Assembly: GCA_963691705.1 (NCBI GenBank)
Contig: OY829543.1
Coordinates: 53,052,564-53,116,563, forward strand
Direction of reading: 5' to 3'
Length of the DNA: 64,000 bases
DNA from: Viola odorata
Taxonomy: Eukaryota; Streptophyta; Magnoliopsida; Malpighiales; Violaceae
In this document: one piece after another, positions 1-11,804 of the stretch
Position numbering within the stretch: position 1 is the first letter of the stretch
Layout: each line of letters opens with the position of its first letter
The notes under the pieces: model-generated
Database searches by the model: none
What the model was told of the DNA's origin: nothing
What the model saw: only the letters and a program-made list of their open reading frames with translations
Program-made: the position numbers and the translations under genes

Positions 1-1736
<1,736 letters not shown>

Positions 1737-2430
1737 GACAGTTAAGGGAGCTGAAGTTCTGTTACGCTAGCTGTCAATTAGTTAGTTCAATTAGTAGTTA
1801 ATTAGCTGCTTTAATTAGTTACTATAAGAAGGCATATTAGCAAAGAAGAAAATCATTCAATATTATTGTAATCAAACTCAAATTGTATCTTGCTATTCCT
1901 TCAATGAAGAGGCAGTACAACCAGATTCAATGAATCTGGCATTTGTTTACAATTACAATATTGAAGTTGTTACAAACGGTTATTCCCTACTCTAAACTCA
2001 TCCTCCAGCTGCGCTCTCCTCTCCAATACTCAACCTTCATCCGCCATTGATAATCCAGCAAGTTCCTTGTATCAGCTTCATCATTCCTTAACAGATCAGC
2101 TCCTCTGATCTGTTCTTCTTCTTTTCTTCTTATTCTCTTGTGTGCACGGTTTGGTACTTCTGCTAGCCCGTGACAATCGCGAAGACCCATAGTCGCTTCT
2201 TGAGATTGAGAGTAAACCAATCCGCCATTTCTTTGTAGAAAGAAGCTCTGGTGTTTGTTTTTGGCATTGGAAGGAGAGAGAAAAGTTTGCAAAGAGGGTT
2301 TCGTAGTAACTGACAGACTGGATTTTGCTTGGGGAAGAGCGCGAAATGGTGAGTACTGATGAAGAGGAGGAGGAGGTAGTTACTTACGTTTTGGATTGTC
2401 GATACTACCCTTATATTGCTTGTCATTACG
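1737..2430. other. upstream region of the peroxidase gene, possible decayed copia LTR
   Basis: No coding signal on either strand. From about 1757 the plus strand reads like the U3/R part of a plant copia LTR: gttagttcaattagtagtta repeats, a TATA-like tactataagaagg, and a polyadenylation-like A/T stretch. A phrase ttgtatcagc near 2068 resembles a degraded initiator-Met primer site. I could not find matching ends or a TSD, so this is only suggestive; it could equally be the gene's promoter and 5' UTR. Confidence 0.3.
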
Positions 2431-2895
2431 TTATCGAATTGACGATACTACCCTTCCTTATAATGTAGTGGTCCCTATGTGTTTTCACTTTGGAGCATAG
2501 AGGTCCCTTGGACCCCAATGATCCCTACACTTGTAAAATTGAACTCTAGAGGTCCTTGTGTTTTCAAAATTGAATTTTCTATTCTCTACAAAAAAAAAGA
2601 AAATCCTATATTATTATCCCAAATATTGTTGCCCTTTTATTTGTTCCAAATATATAATAGTAGAGTCATATCAATTATATTTTATATTTGTCCAATAAAA
2701 GGAAATAATTTTTTTTAAAAAAAATTACGTGTTGTTGCTAACGTGGGGCCATTCGGTGTCAAAAATAATTTTTTTAATACGGGTATTCACGTCAGTAAAA
2801 ATACGTGAAACTTTTTTATATTAAATGTTATATCACGTGAGATAGTAATATGATTTTTTAAATTTCTAAAAATAGAAAAAATTAATTTTGTAAAC
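2431..2895. other. A/T-rich intergenic spacer
   Basis: No gene seen. The start carries the phrase ggtccctatgtgttttcac followed by related ggtccc phrases, of the kind found in decayed DNA-transposon ends, but no partner inverted repeat was found. The last five bases (taaac, 2891-2895) are the left target-site duplication of the adjacent LARD element. Confidence 0.5.
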
Positions 2896-5283
2896 TGTTG
2901 CTACCCGATTTTGGATTTTAAACCTTTCGTCACCTCATATTCGTTTTTTTTCTCTGCATTCGTCATATTATTAACCTTATTTATATTTATTATTGACGTT
3001 TATTTACTATTTATCATTTTCATCGCATTTCCCGTCATTTCATATTTTTGTCGCATTTTAATGTTTTTTTCGCTTGTATCCTAGAGCGAGCATTCCCGCC
3101 CATTTTTCATGGTTTACATCTTTTACTCGCATCATCTTGTCTGTTGCTTTTTATTTCATATTTTGGTATTTTTTACTCGAATTTTTCATCAGTTTTGAGC
3201 AAGTTTTCCGGTACCATCTGCTCGAACCGAATAAAATAAACATTCATCATCTTTCCCTCACACCCGCTCCCATCACCAATTAATTCACTGCACCCTCGCC
3301 TCTGCCTAAAAACATAGCCATCTCCATTTTTCTCCACCTCCCTCGTCCAACTCCCATCACTCGTCATCTTTCCCTCTCCATTTTTCAAAAAGCCTACTTC
3401 CTCTCAACTCATCCATCCTCTATCAGCAAATCTCCTCGAGCCTCACCCTCTCCATTTTCCAAGCCTACTATCTAACCATCATCATCATCATCTCTACTCC
3501 ATGATCCATCACTCAATCTCCATTTCTCCCTCTATAAATAGCCAAGAATTCCAACATGAAAGGGGGGATGGGGACACCAATTCACACACACTCTGCAAAA
3601 TTAAAATCAAAACACCCAATTTGAAAATTCCATCCTCCACAAGACCAATACCAATCTAAAATTACCAACCAGTCACGCCACACCAAGCCGCATCGATACC
3701 GCTGCCAAATCATCACCGCTGCTGCATAATCAGCTACGCCACACCAAGCCGCATCGCCGCCGCTGCCAAATCACCACCCCTGCTGACCCATCACAACCAC
3801 CGCTGCTGCCACCGCCAATCGGCCACCCCAATCAATTCCAACACTTCGCCACCCAATCAATCCCAACACCTCGCCACCCAATCAATCCGACCGCCTCAAT
3901 CGGCCACGCCACCACAAGCAACCGCCTCAATCGACCATCCCGTACATCAGCTACACCCAAACCGCCTCAATCGGCCATCCCCAAATCAGCCACACCCAGC
4001 CGAACCTCGGCCACCAACCCAAATCAAAAAAAAGAAAAAGGAAAAGAGAGATAAAGAGGAGAAGAACCGAGAGCAGAGGGGCGGAGATGCAGCCATCCTC
4101 CATCACCACTGCCCTCCACCGCTGCTGCACTGCCCTCCATCGCGGCTGCCGCCACCGTGGCCGAGCTGCTGTGCTGTCGAGCTGCTACGCTGCCTCGCCG
4201 GAACGCTGCTGCTCTGCTGTGCCTCACCTCACCTCGTCTCGCCTGACCGCCGCTATGCTTCTGTTCGCCGTGGAGCCAAAGTTGCCCTTCGGTGTCGTGC
4301 TCTGCTGCGCTGCTGCTTTTGGTTTGACGAAGAGAGGAAGAAAATGACATTGAAGGAGAACGAGGGCTGGTCTCATTCATTTAATTTGTTATTGTGATGG
4401 TCTCATTTTAATTAGTCATGGGCTTGGTACAAGCCAAGCCAAGCCCAAGCGGGAAAGGTAAGAAGAAAAAGAGGCTTGGCCTCATTTTAATTAATCATGG
4501 GCTTGGGCCGAGCCCAAATGAGAAGGAGAAAGGATTGGGCAGCTAATGGGCCCAACTAGTGGGCCTAGTCCAATTTTTCAGTCCATGTTTTTTTCGCATG
4601 CCTGTGCTGTTTATTTAATTTCCGTATGCTTGTACTATTTATTTATTTTCCGCACTTGTACTGTTTATTTATTTCTTTCTGCACTCATACTGTTTATTTA
4701 TTTTTCATATGCTTGCATGCTTGTACTATTTATTTTTCGCGCGCTTGTTTATTTTCATACGCTATGCATGATGATTATTTTCGTGTTTGTTTAGATTAAT
4801 CATTTCGCTTATATACAAGTCGTCAAGGATTTAAGCATATCACTTCCGCGTACCTTCAATCTCGACAAAACAAGTAAACGTTTCTTACCCTTTTATTTAT
4901 TCACGCTTTTTCGTATTTACGCACGTATGTATGAATATTTAGAATTGTTAAAATTTAATCCATTGGGCATAATACCTAAATTAGGACTTTTTATTTTTCA
5001 AACATGATTTTAAAACACCTCTTCATCCGGTAACCTTTTTAGGATGTGACTCGGGTGCCTAACACCTTCCCGAGTCCATAAATTGACCCCGAACCGCTAT
5101 TCTCGGGTTTAGACCCATTTTGCCTTAGTTTTATTTTTTATGCATGACAAATAGGTTCCCTAAACCTAAAAACAAAATAGGGTGGCGACTTCATTTGCAT
5201 TATGTGAGATGGGTCCAATTTCATCTCACATCTAGTCCCAAACCCACGTCGCATTAGGAAAAATCCAAAAACAGGGTGCGACA
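2896..5283 (+). repeat. 5' LTR of the LARD
   Basis: A 2388-bp direct repeat of 11805-14268. It starts TG and ends CA. It contains C-rich stretches that yield short proline- or cysteine-rich ORFs, a TATA-like ctataaata at about 3533, and an end region (about 5040-5283) that resembles the Ogre LTR end in this window. It lacks two short segments present in the right LTR around 13480-13610, which accounts for the length difference. Confidence 0.93.
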
Positions 5284-5286
5284 GTT

Positions 5287-5304
5287 TGGCGACTTCACTG
5301 GGGA
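5287..5304 (+). promoter_or_regulatory. primer-binding site of the LARD
   Basis: tggcgacttcactgggga lies 3 nt after the LTR end, where the tRNA primer site is expected. It matches, apart from two bases, the site at the same place in the Ogre element (tggcgactccgctgggga, minus strand, just below 39054). Ogre/Tat elements are known for a tRNA-Arg primer with this kind of sequence; the tRNA identity is from memory. Confidence 0.75.
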
Positions 5305-5835
5305 CTAATAAGGTCGAAGCCGGATTTTTTTTTGAGGTGTTTGTTTTTTATTTGTTTCAATAAATTGCTGATTTTTTCTCGTATAATTTCTTTTGTACAT
5401 AATTGATGTGTTATCACATGATTTTTTGCGTGATTAATTATTTTTCACGTATTTATTCGCTTTGATAGATTGTTCATACACGATCTGTTGCTATGTGTTA
5501 CCCGCTTTGATAAATTGTCATTGCATATGCAATTTCACGCATAATCCCTATCGCCGGGCATTTCCAAATAAGATTAGGAGGTTAGTAGTGAAGTCCTGGG
5601 ACACGTGTCCCAGTAAGCTTTCACGAACGCTAAACTCGGACTTGAACCCCTAAATGGGTGAGCGCCCCTATTCTTTGATATTTCGGTAAGCAATCACATA
5701 TCCATTTACTGAGGGACCACTTTTATGGTATCGTCCGGGAGCCTTCCAGCCAGTTAGAAATAGTAGATGTCACCCCAGCATATGCATCATGTTGAAATGC
5801 GTACACTGCGACTTTGTTTCACATTTTCCACTAAT
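5305..5835 (+). other. LARD untranslated leader, Ogre-like
   Basis: Non-coding. It aligns by eye with the Ogre leader (minus strand, 39053 down to 38515): for instance atggtatcgtccgggagcc here against atggtatcatccgggaacc there, followed by ccagttag in both. Other shared phrases include gacacgtgtccc and gaacccctaaa. Confidence 0.7.
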
Positions 5836-6430
5836 TTTTCAAAAAAAATCCTATTTACAAATGATTTCTCAAAATTTTCCACATTTCATAAATGATTTCT
5901 CAATTTTTTCCACATTTTACAACCGATTTCACAATTTTTCCACATTTATAAATTTTTCCCGAATTTTTTTCGGTTTACCTATTCTCCTAATTGAAAATCT
6001 GATTCCGCAAATCTTCCACATTGAAAATCCTTTTCCGCAAAATCTCCATATTGGCAAAATTTTCCTTAAATTTGTCACATTTGCAAATTTTTCGCAAATT
6101 CTTGCAATGTCTCCATATTGGCCAATCTTTTCACAATTTCTCAATATCTATAAATTTTTCCGCAATCCTTCACATGTACAATTTTCAGCAATTTTTCACG
6201 CTTCCAAAATTTCTCCACAATTTTTCCGCGTGTCAAATTTTTTCCGCAATTTTTACACGTGTCAAATGTTTTCGCAATTTCCCCACATGAGACAAATTTC
6301 TCCACAACTTTCCACATGTACAAACTTGTCCGCAATCTTACACGTGTATCAAATTTTTCCGCAATGTTTCCTGTGTCTAAATTTTCCCGCAATTTTTCCC
6401 TGTCTGCAACTTTCTACGTAATTTTTCCCT
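5836..6430 (+). repeat. degenerate A/T-rich tandem repeat in the LARD
   Basis: Repeated phrases of roughly 30 bp built on cacatt...aaatttttccgcaattttt, changing gradually along the array. A 210-codon open frame across it is only repeat translation and has no domain. Confidence 0.7.
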
Positions 6431-8339
6431 GTTTGCGATTTCTATTGCCATTACTATTCACATTTTACTCTTTTGATTTATTAAATCATCACTCTGATTT
6501 TCAGTCCATTATGGATCTAGATGCTACTAATTAGTTTCCTTTCTTTTCCACCCAGAACAAAGGCATGAAGGGGAGCTTGGCCAATAGTCGAGCCTACGAC
6601 TATAAACAAGGGCGCTCTGTGGGAGGCAACCCACGTGTTCTTGTCAAATATTTCAATTTTAATCAGTTGTAATTTTTAATTCCTAATTTTGGGATATCCT
6701 TCCCTCAGACTTACTATTTAATTCCGCTTTATTTCAGGTGCAATGAGAATTGTAAATTGGGGGGCAAGCAGTTGGAATGACAACCAGAAGAAGGCAACAT
6801 AGAGTATCCACGATTGAACACATTTTACCGGGGGGCAGCGGTGCCCGAATGGATTTTTCTTTCCACATCAACCTTCCTGCGGGCAGCAACGCCCAAATAG
6901 AACTTTCATTTTTGTTCCCCATCGAGATCTCAATGGTCACTAACATCCCAATATAATTCTGCAAAGCATGAATGGGTCTGGACATCCGATCAGAATCATG
7001 ACGTGCTTGCCAATACGCCTCACTAGAAAAAAGAGAGTTTAAAACCTATTGATTACGTTGTCCATTTTCCTAAATCATTCTTCAATTCTACCCATTGTTT
7101 CTCCCTTATTTTTGCAGGAACTCGAATCATACCATGGTTACTTGCATAATGCTCAGCGAGATAAAGGAATCTTCCTCTTATCGACTCTTGAATAACCATT
7201 CGGTGTGCCCTTACTGCCCTGCCGCATGTATCAGGGAAGTCCATCATGCATTCTACACCGGGGGCAACCTTTTGGAAACGCCCTACTTTCATCCATGGCG
7301 GCGGTTCAGTTCCCCCTATTTTCATCCATTGTGGCGCCCCGCCCTGGTCTCAATCTACATGAACATTGCAGTGGGCATCAACGTCAGAATAAGGTTTACA
7401 TTCATATTTCCGCAGCAGCGCCTTGTGCCGACCTCAGCACTTTTACTGCACATATCAGAGAAGTCCACTTTCCTCTCTGCCTCTGGAATTTTTGTACAAT
7501 CATTCCCACATTGGGGGGCAATTCTCTTCAATTATTCATAGATTTTTGTGAATAGTTATACCCTCACATTTTTGTCTGTAAAATTGCTAAAACTGTTAAG
7601 ATTTGTTACAAAATACGCATAAGATTCTTTGAATGAAATCCACACTACCTTCAAAATTTTCAAACCTTCCCTAGATTGAGCATGTTCAACATGTTACTGC
7701 ATCATGGATAACTTGTGCATCCATTTGAAGTTATATGACATGCATGATCTCGCCTGCTAGCTCTTATATCTGCAGCATGTTTAGACGTAAGCAGTCATAC
7801 ATATACCCCTGTGAGTATTTTGGGCCTTCACGTCATACTTCTTTCATGTGTGTAAATGCCAAGCTAAGTGCTAGTTAGATTTGCATAATATCCAGGGTAC
7901 ATGCACATTTAGACATGGGATAGCTGTAAGATGATAGGAGACTCTGCTCTTTGCTTCCACCTTTCTTTGGTCAATTTATTTCTCTGTCTTCAAACACTTG
8001 TCTTTCCTCTTTATTCAATTCATTTGTTTTCTAAGCTGCTTGTAAAGTCTCTTGCTTCCACTTGAACTCCCTAAATAATGAGTAGTGCCCAACTGAGGTT
8101 GGTAACAAAAGAAAAGGTGCACATCGAAATTGGTTTGCGCAAGAGGAATTGTAAAATCTTCGAGGATTGCTAATGGCCAACACCGGAAGAAGGCCAAAAA
8201 AAATCAAGACTTAAAGGCCTCTGCCAAAGACGGAAACGACGACAGACAAGCCAAAAATTGTACTTGCTTTACTCACAAAACCAAAAAAAAAAAAAAAAAA
8301 AGAAGAAAAGAAAGAAAGAAACAGAAGCAAGTACAAAAA
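6431..8339. other. LARD interior, no gene
   Basis: No conserved domain in six frames. Scattered phrases such as gggggcagcggtgcccgaat and cgggcagcaacgcccaaat look like diverged copies of each other. An A-run of 18 lies near 8283-8300. I see nothing functional here. Confidence 0.6.
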
Positions 8340-8570
8340 TGGTCAAGGTCATCAAAATGGTCTCAAAACAAAAGAGATCATTTTCGATGAAAATTCAAAA
8401 AGTGGCCCTAAGTCAACAAGAAATGGTCTCAAAAAATAAAAGGAGATCATTTCCAATGAAAATTCAAAATTGGCACTTCGTCAACGACAAATGATGGTCT
8501 CAAAAGCAAAAGAGATCCTTCCCTGCAAAGATTCAAAAACCGGTGTGTTTTGTCAACAACAAATGGTGAT
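8340..8570 (+). repeat. short tandem array, about 70-bp unit
   Basis: Three to four copies of a unit containing atggtctcaaaa, agagatca and aaaattcaaaa, followed by gtcaacaa. Copies are imperfect. Non-coding. Confidence 0.7.
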
Positions 8571-9300
8571 CTCAAAGAAGGAGCATCCCCAAGAAAAGCT
8601 AAAGAACTTGTACACCTTACTTCCGGCTTGCAACCTCAGTTGTGCGTTGCTCATTAAAACCCTATTTCCTTCTGCTAAACAACATTCTCCTTTCTAGATA
8701 GACTCCTTCTTTCAGTCTACACACTTTATTTCTTTTCTCTTGCAAAGTCCTCTTAATTATATGAATGCTCATGCATGTGCATCTTCATCTGAAGTTTATT
8801 CACTCGGATTGACATTGCAACTCTGATTTTGTGCTATGTTTGTTGCATTTTTATGAGTGTAAACACGTAGCCTAATTTCTGAGTGGGAGCGCAAATACTA
8901 ATATCCGGTGAGGATTGCTTACGTTTACATGATGTGGGAAAGTCTTGTCCTTGAGGTCGTTATCTCCTGGGCAAGATGCAGATGCTTTTCTAGGCTTGTA
9001 TCAAGCATGCTTATATGATAGAAACTGGATGACATATTCTCCAGAAATGTATAAACTTGTTGAACCTTCTCTTGATAGGGAAGTTGCTTTTATAAAATAT
9101 TGGGGGCAAACCTAAGGGTAGTGTGGGAATACTTTCATATACAACATACATGATTTGATTTCATTGTTTCCATTTATCAATTGCATTCTCTTTTTTTCCA
9201 CCCATTGCTGCTTCGTGTTTGTTTCCTCCTTATTTGTAGGATACAGATATGCTTCAGTGGAATCTCCACCAGTAAATCCATCCAATAAACACCCGAACGG
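8571..9300 (+). other. LARD spacer with a block matching the Ogre 3' region
   Basis: Positions about 8770-9010 match the minus strand of the Ogre 3' non-coding region (about 25160 down to 24925) in the same order: gcatgtgcatcttca, tcactcggattgacattg, taatatccggtgaggattgc and gtgggaaagtcttgt all have near-identical counterparts. No ORF of note. Confidence 0.7.
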
Positions 9301-9304
9301 AGTA

Positions 9305-9437
9305 CGTTGCCCCACCTTTCAAACTTTGTGTGGAGGTTCAAAACCCCACCTTTTCAACTTCCGTGTGGAGGTTCAAAACCCCACCTTTCAAACTTTTGTG
9401 TGGCGGTTCAAAACCCCACTTTTCAAAAATTTTGGGG
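9305..9437 (+). repeat. short tandem array, about 50-bp unit
   Basis: Repeats of ggttcaaaaccccacctttc and acttttgtgtgg, three to four copies, inside the LARD. Confidence 0.75.
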
Positions 9438-9587
9438 GCAACAATGCCAGAGCAAAGCTACAGCACCATTTAATTTCTACATCATCAGCGACGGCCTACG
9501 AGTACGACCCTCGATGTAGTTGACTTTTACTTTCCTGCATCAATCAGCGACGACCTATAAGTGCGACCCTCGACGTAGCTGAAGTTT

Positions 9588-10440
9588 ATGTTTTCTGCAC
9601 AGAGGTTCGAGACTTGTGGTGTCCCCGTTCGGATCTCAAGTTTACATTTTCTGCATCGATGTCTGAGAATTGCGGTGTCCCCGTTCAGATGTCAAGTTTC
9701 ATTTCCTGCACAGAAGTTTACGTTTTCTGCACCGATGTCTGAGAATTGCGGTGTCCCCGTTCGGATGTCAACTTTCATTTTCTACATAGAGGTTCGAGAA
9801 TTGCGGTGTCCCCGTTCGGATCTCAGGTTTACATTTTCTGCATCGACTTCCGAGAATTGCGGTGTCCCCGTTCGGATGTCAACTTTCATTTTCTACATAG
9901 AGGTTCGAGAATTGCGGTGTCCCCATTCGGATCTCAGGTTTACGTTTTCTGCATCGACTTCCGAGAATTGCGGTGTCCCCGTTCGGATGTCAACTTTCAT
10001 TTTCTACATAGAGGTTCAAGAATTGCGGTGTCCCCGTTCGGATCTCAGGTTTACGTTTTCTGCATCGACTTTCGAGAATTGTGGTGTCCCCGTTCGGATG
10101 TCAACTTTCAGTTTTCTGCATCGACTTTCGAGAACTGCGGTGTCCCCGTTCGGATGTTAACTTTCATTTTCTACATAGAGGTCCGAGAGTTGTGGTGTCC
10201 CCGTTCGGATCTCAAGTTTACATTTTCTACATCGACATCTGAGAATTGCGGTGTCCCCGTTCAGATGTCAACTTTCATTTCCTGCACCATAGTCCGAGAA
10301 TTGCGGTGTCCCCGTTCGGATCTCAAGTTTACTTTTTCTGCATCGACGTCAGAGTCCCCATTCAGATGTCAAGTTTCATTTCCTGCATAGAGGTCTGACA
10401 ATTGCGGTGTCCCCGTTCGGATCTCGAGTTATATTTCTGC
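9588..10440 (+). repeat. 111-bp tandem array in the LARD
   Basis: About seven copies of a 111-bp unit made of two related halves, each holding gaattgcggtgtccccgttc. Start-to-start distances measured on ggttcgag/ggttcaag are 111 bp twice (about 9791, 9902, 10013). Because 111 is divisible by three, the array stays open in two frames (9588-10160 and 9746-10390) and gives a repeated FENCGVPVRM-type peptide. I treat this as a by-product of the unit length, not a gene. Confidence 0.85.
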
Positions 10441-10489
10441 AAATCTACCCAGGTCAAAATTCTCCAATCACCCATTTCACTTTTCAGTT

Positions 10490-10680
10490 GTGTCGCGGTG
10501 ACTTGGTCACCCATTTCTCATTTGTTGTGTCGTGGTGACTTGGTCACCTATTTCACTTTTCAGTTGTGTCGCGGTGACTTGGTGACCCATTTCTCATTTG
10601 TTGTATCCCGGTGGCTTGGTCACCCGTGTTGCTGTGACGACTTGGTCGTCCACTTTTCAGTCATATTATGCGGTGACTTG
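10490..10680 (+). repeat. array of ggtgac-ttg-gtcacc inverted repeats
   Basis: At least four close copies of the palindrome ggtgacttggtcacc (first at 10497-10511), spaced about 36-40 bp, separated by tatttcacttttcagttgtg-like spacers. Some copies are degraded. Confidence 0.75.
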
Positions 10681-10689
10681 GTCACCCAC

Positions 10690-10985
10690 TTGCCAACATG
10701 TCTTTTCAAAGGTGTGAAAGGTCACGTCCCTCACATCATGTCTGTTTAAGTGTTGTAAGCGATCACGTCCCCACAACACATGTCTTTTCAAAGGTGTGAA
10801 AGGTCACGTCCCTCACATCATGTCTTTTTTTAAGTGTTGTAAGCGGTCACGTCCCCACAACACATGTCTTTTCAAAGGTGTGAAAGGTCACGTCCCTCAC
10901 ATCATGTCTTTTTAAACGTTGTGATTGGTCACGTCCCCATAATTGTCTTTTAAAAGGTGTGATTGGTCACGTCTCCACACCCTGT
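10690..10985 (+). repeat. 82-84-bp tandem array in the LARD
   Basis: Three to four copies of a unit with catgtcttttcaaaggtgtg, ggtcacgtccctcacatcat and gtcacgtccccacaac. Unit starts at 10699, 10781 and 10865. The ggtcacgtcc core is repeated twice per unit. Confidence 0.82.
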
Positions 10986-11079
10986 CTGTTACGCTTATCT
11001 CTCAAGATAGTTTTTGTTTCGATGATTCATCCCCTTCAGTAATTTTCCCCAACATATCATGCACGCATCTACTTTTCTG

Positions 11080-11485
11080 CACAAAGGTATGGACTGCGAG
11101 TGCTACCCTCGCCCTACCTGATTTACTTTTCTGCACAAAGGTATGGACTGCGAGTGCAACCCTCGCCCTACCTCATTTACTTTTCGCACAAAGGTATGGA
11201 CTGCGAGTGTTACCCTCGCCCTACCTCATTTACTTTTCCGCACCAAGGTATGGACTGCGAGTGCTACCCTCGCCCTACCTCATTTACTTTTCGCACAAAG
11301 GTATAGACTGCGAGTGCTACCCTCGCCCTACCACCAAGGTATGGACTGCGAGTACTACCCTCGCCCTACCTGATTTACTTTTCCGCACAAGGTATGGACT
11401 GCGAGTACTACCCTCGCCCTACCTGATTTACTTTTCCGCACAAGGTATGGACTGCGAGTACTACCCTCGCCCTACCTGATTTACA
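11080..11485 (+). repeat. 54-bp tandem array in the LARD
   Basis: About eight copies of a unit with ggtatggactgcgag, accctcgccctacc and tttacttttc. Measured spacings are 54 and 53 bp, with one shortened copy near 11330. Open frames across it are repeat translation. Confidence 0.85.
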
Positions 11486-11787
11486 TTTCATCATTTACAT
11501 TTCTGCAATTTACTATTCTGCAATTTACTTTTTACCCCACTATCAGGGAAGTCGTCATTTACACTTCTGTCATTTTACATTTTTCCTCATTATCGGAGAA
11601 GGTTGTCATTTACAGTTTTGCAATTTGCATCTCACCCCATTATCAGGGACAAGTCATTTACATTTCTACATCTACTCCCAGGTAAGTCTACATTTAAATT
11701 CCGCATTTTCAAAACCATTGCTGATTCTGGAGCAACCATCTTTACTGCTCATCAAAAATCTCGGTTACACCAGATTTTTTATAAGAC
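11486..11787 (+). other. LARD 3' spacer
   Basis: Short diverged repeats of tcatttacatttctgcaa type, then a stretch (from about 11739) that matches the Ogre 3' end: atctttactgct and ataagacagtaaag occur in both in the same order. Non-coding. Confidence 0.6.
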
Positions 11788-11804
11788 AGTAAAGAGGGGG
11801 CAAC
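11788..11804 (+). promoter_or_regulatory. polypurine tract of the LARD
   Basis: agtaaagagggggcaac immediately before the 3' LTR. The same string precedes the 3' LTR of the Ogre on its own strand, supporting a shared replication machinery. Confidence 0.85.

Noticed and set aside
1737..2160. Firm annotation of a copia solo LTR upstream of the peroxidase
   Set aside because: LTR-like wording only; no matching termini or TSD could be found, so it is listed only as a possibility.
4087..4347. Cysteine-rich 86-codon frame, repeated at 12998-13258
   Set aside because: It lies within both LTRs of the LARD and shows changes typical of non-coding DNA; its presence twice is due to the LTR pair.
5789..6421. 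210-codon open frame in the LARD
   Set aside because: It is translation of a degenerate A/T-rich tandem repeat; no domain and no sign of codon selection.
9588..10390. Two overlapping frames of 190 and 214 codons as genes
   Set aside because: Both arise from the 111-bp tandem unit, whose length is divisible by three; neither has a domain.
10943..11479. 178-codon open frame
   Set aside because: Translation of the 54-bp tandem array (also divisible by three).
9588..11485. Tandem arrays as a CRISPR array
   Set aside because: Units are contiguous with no unique spacers, and the context is a plant retrotransposon.
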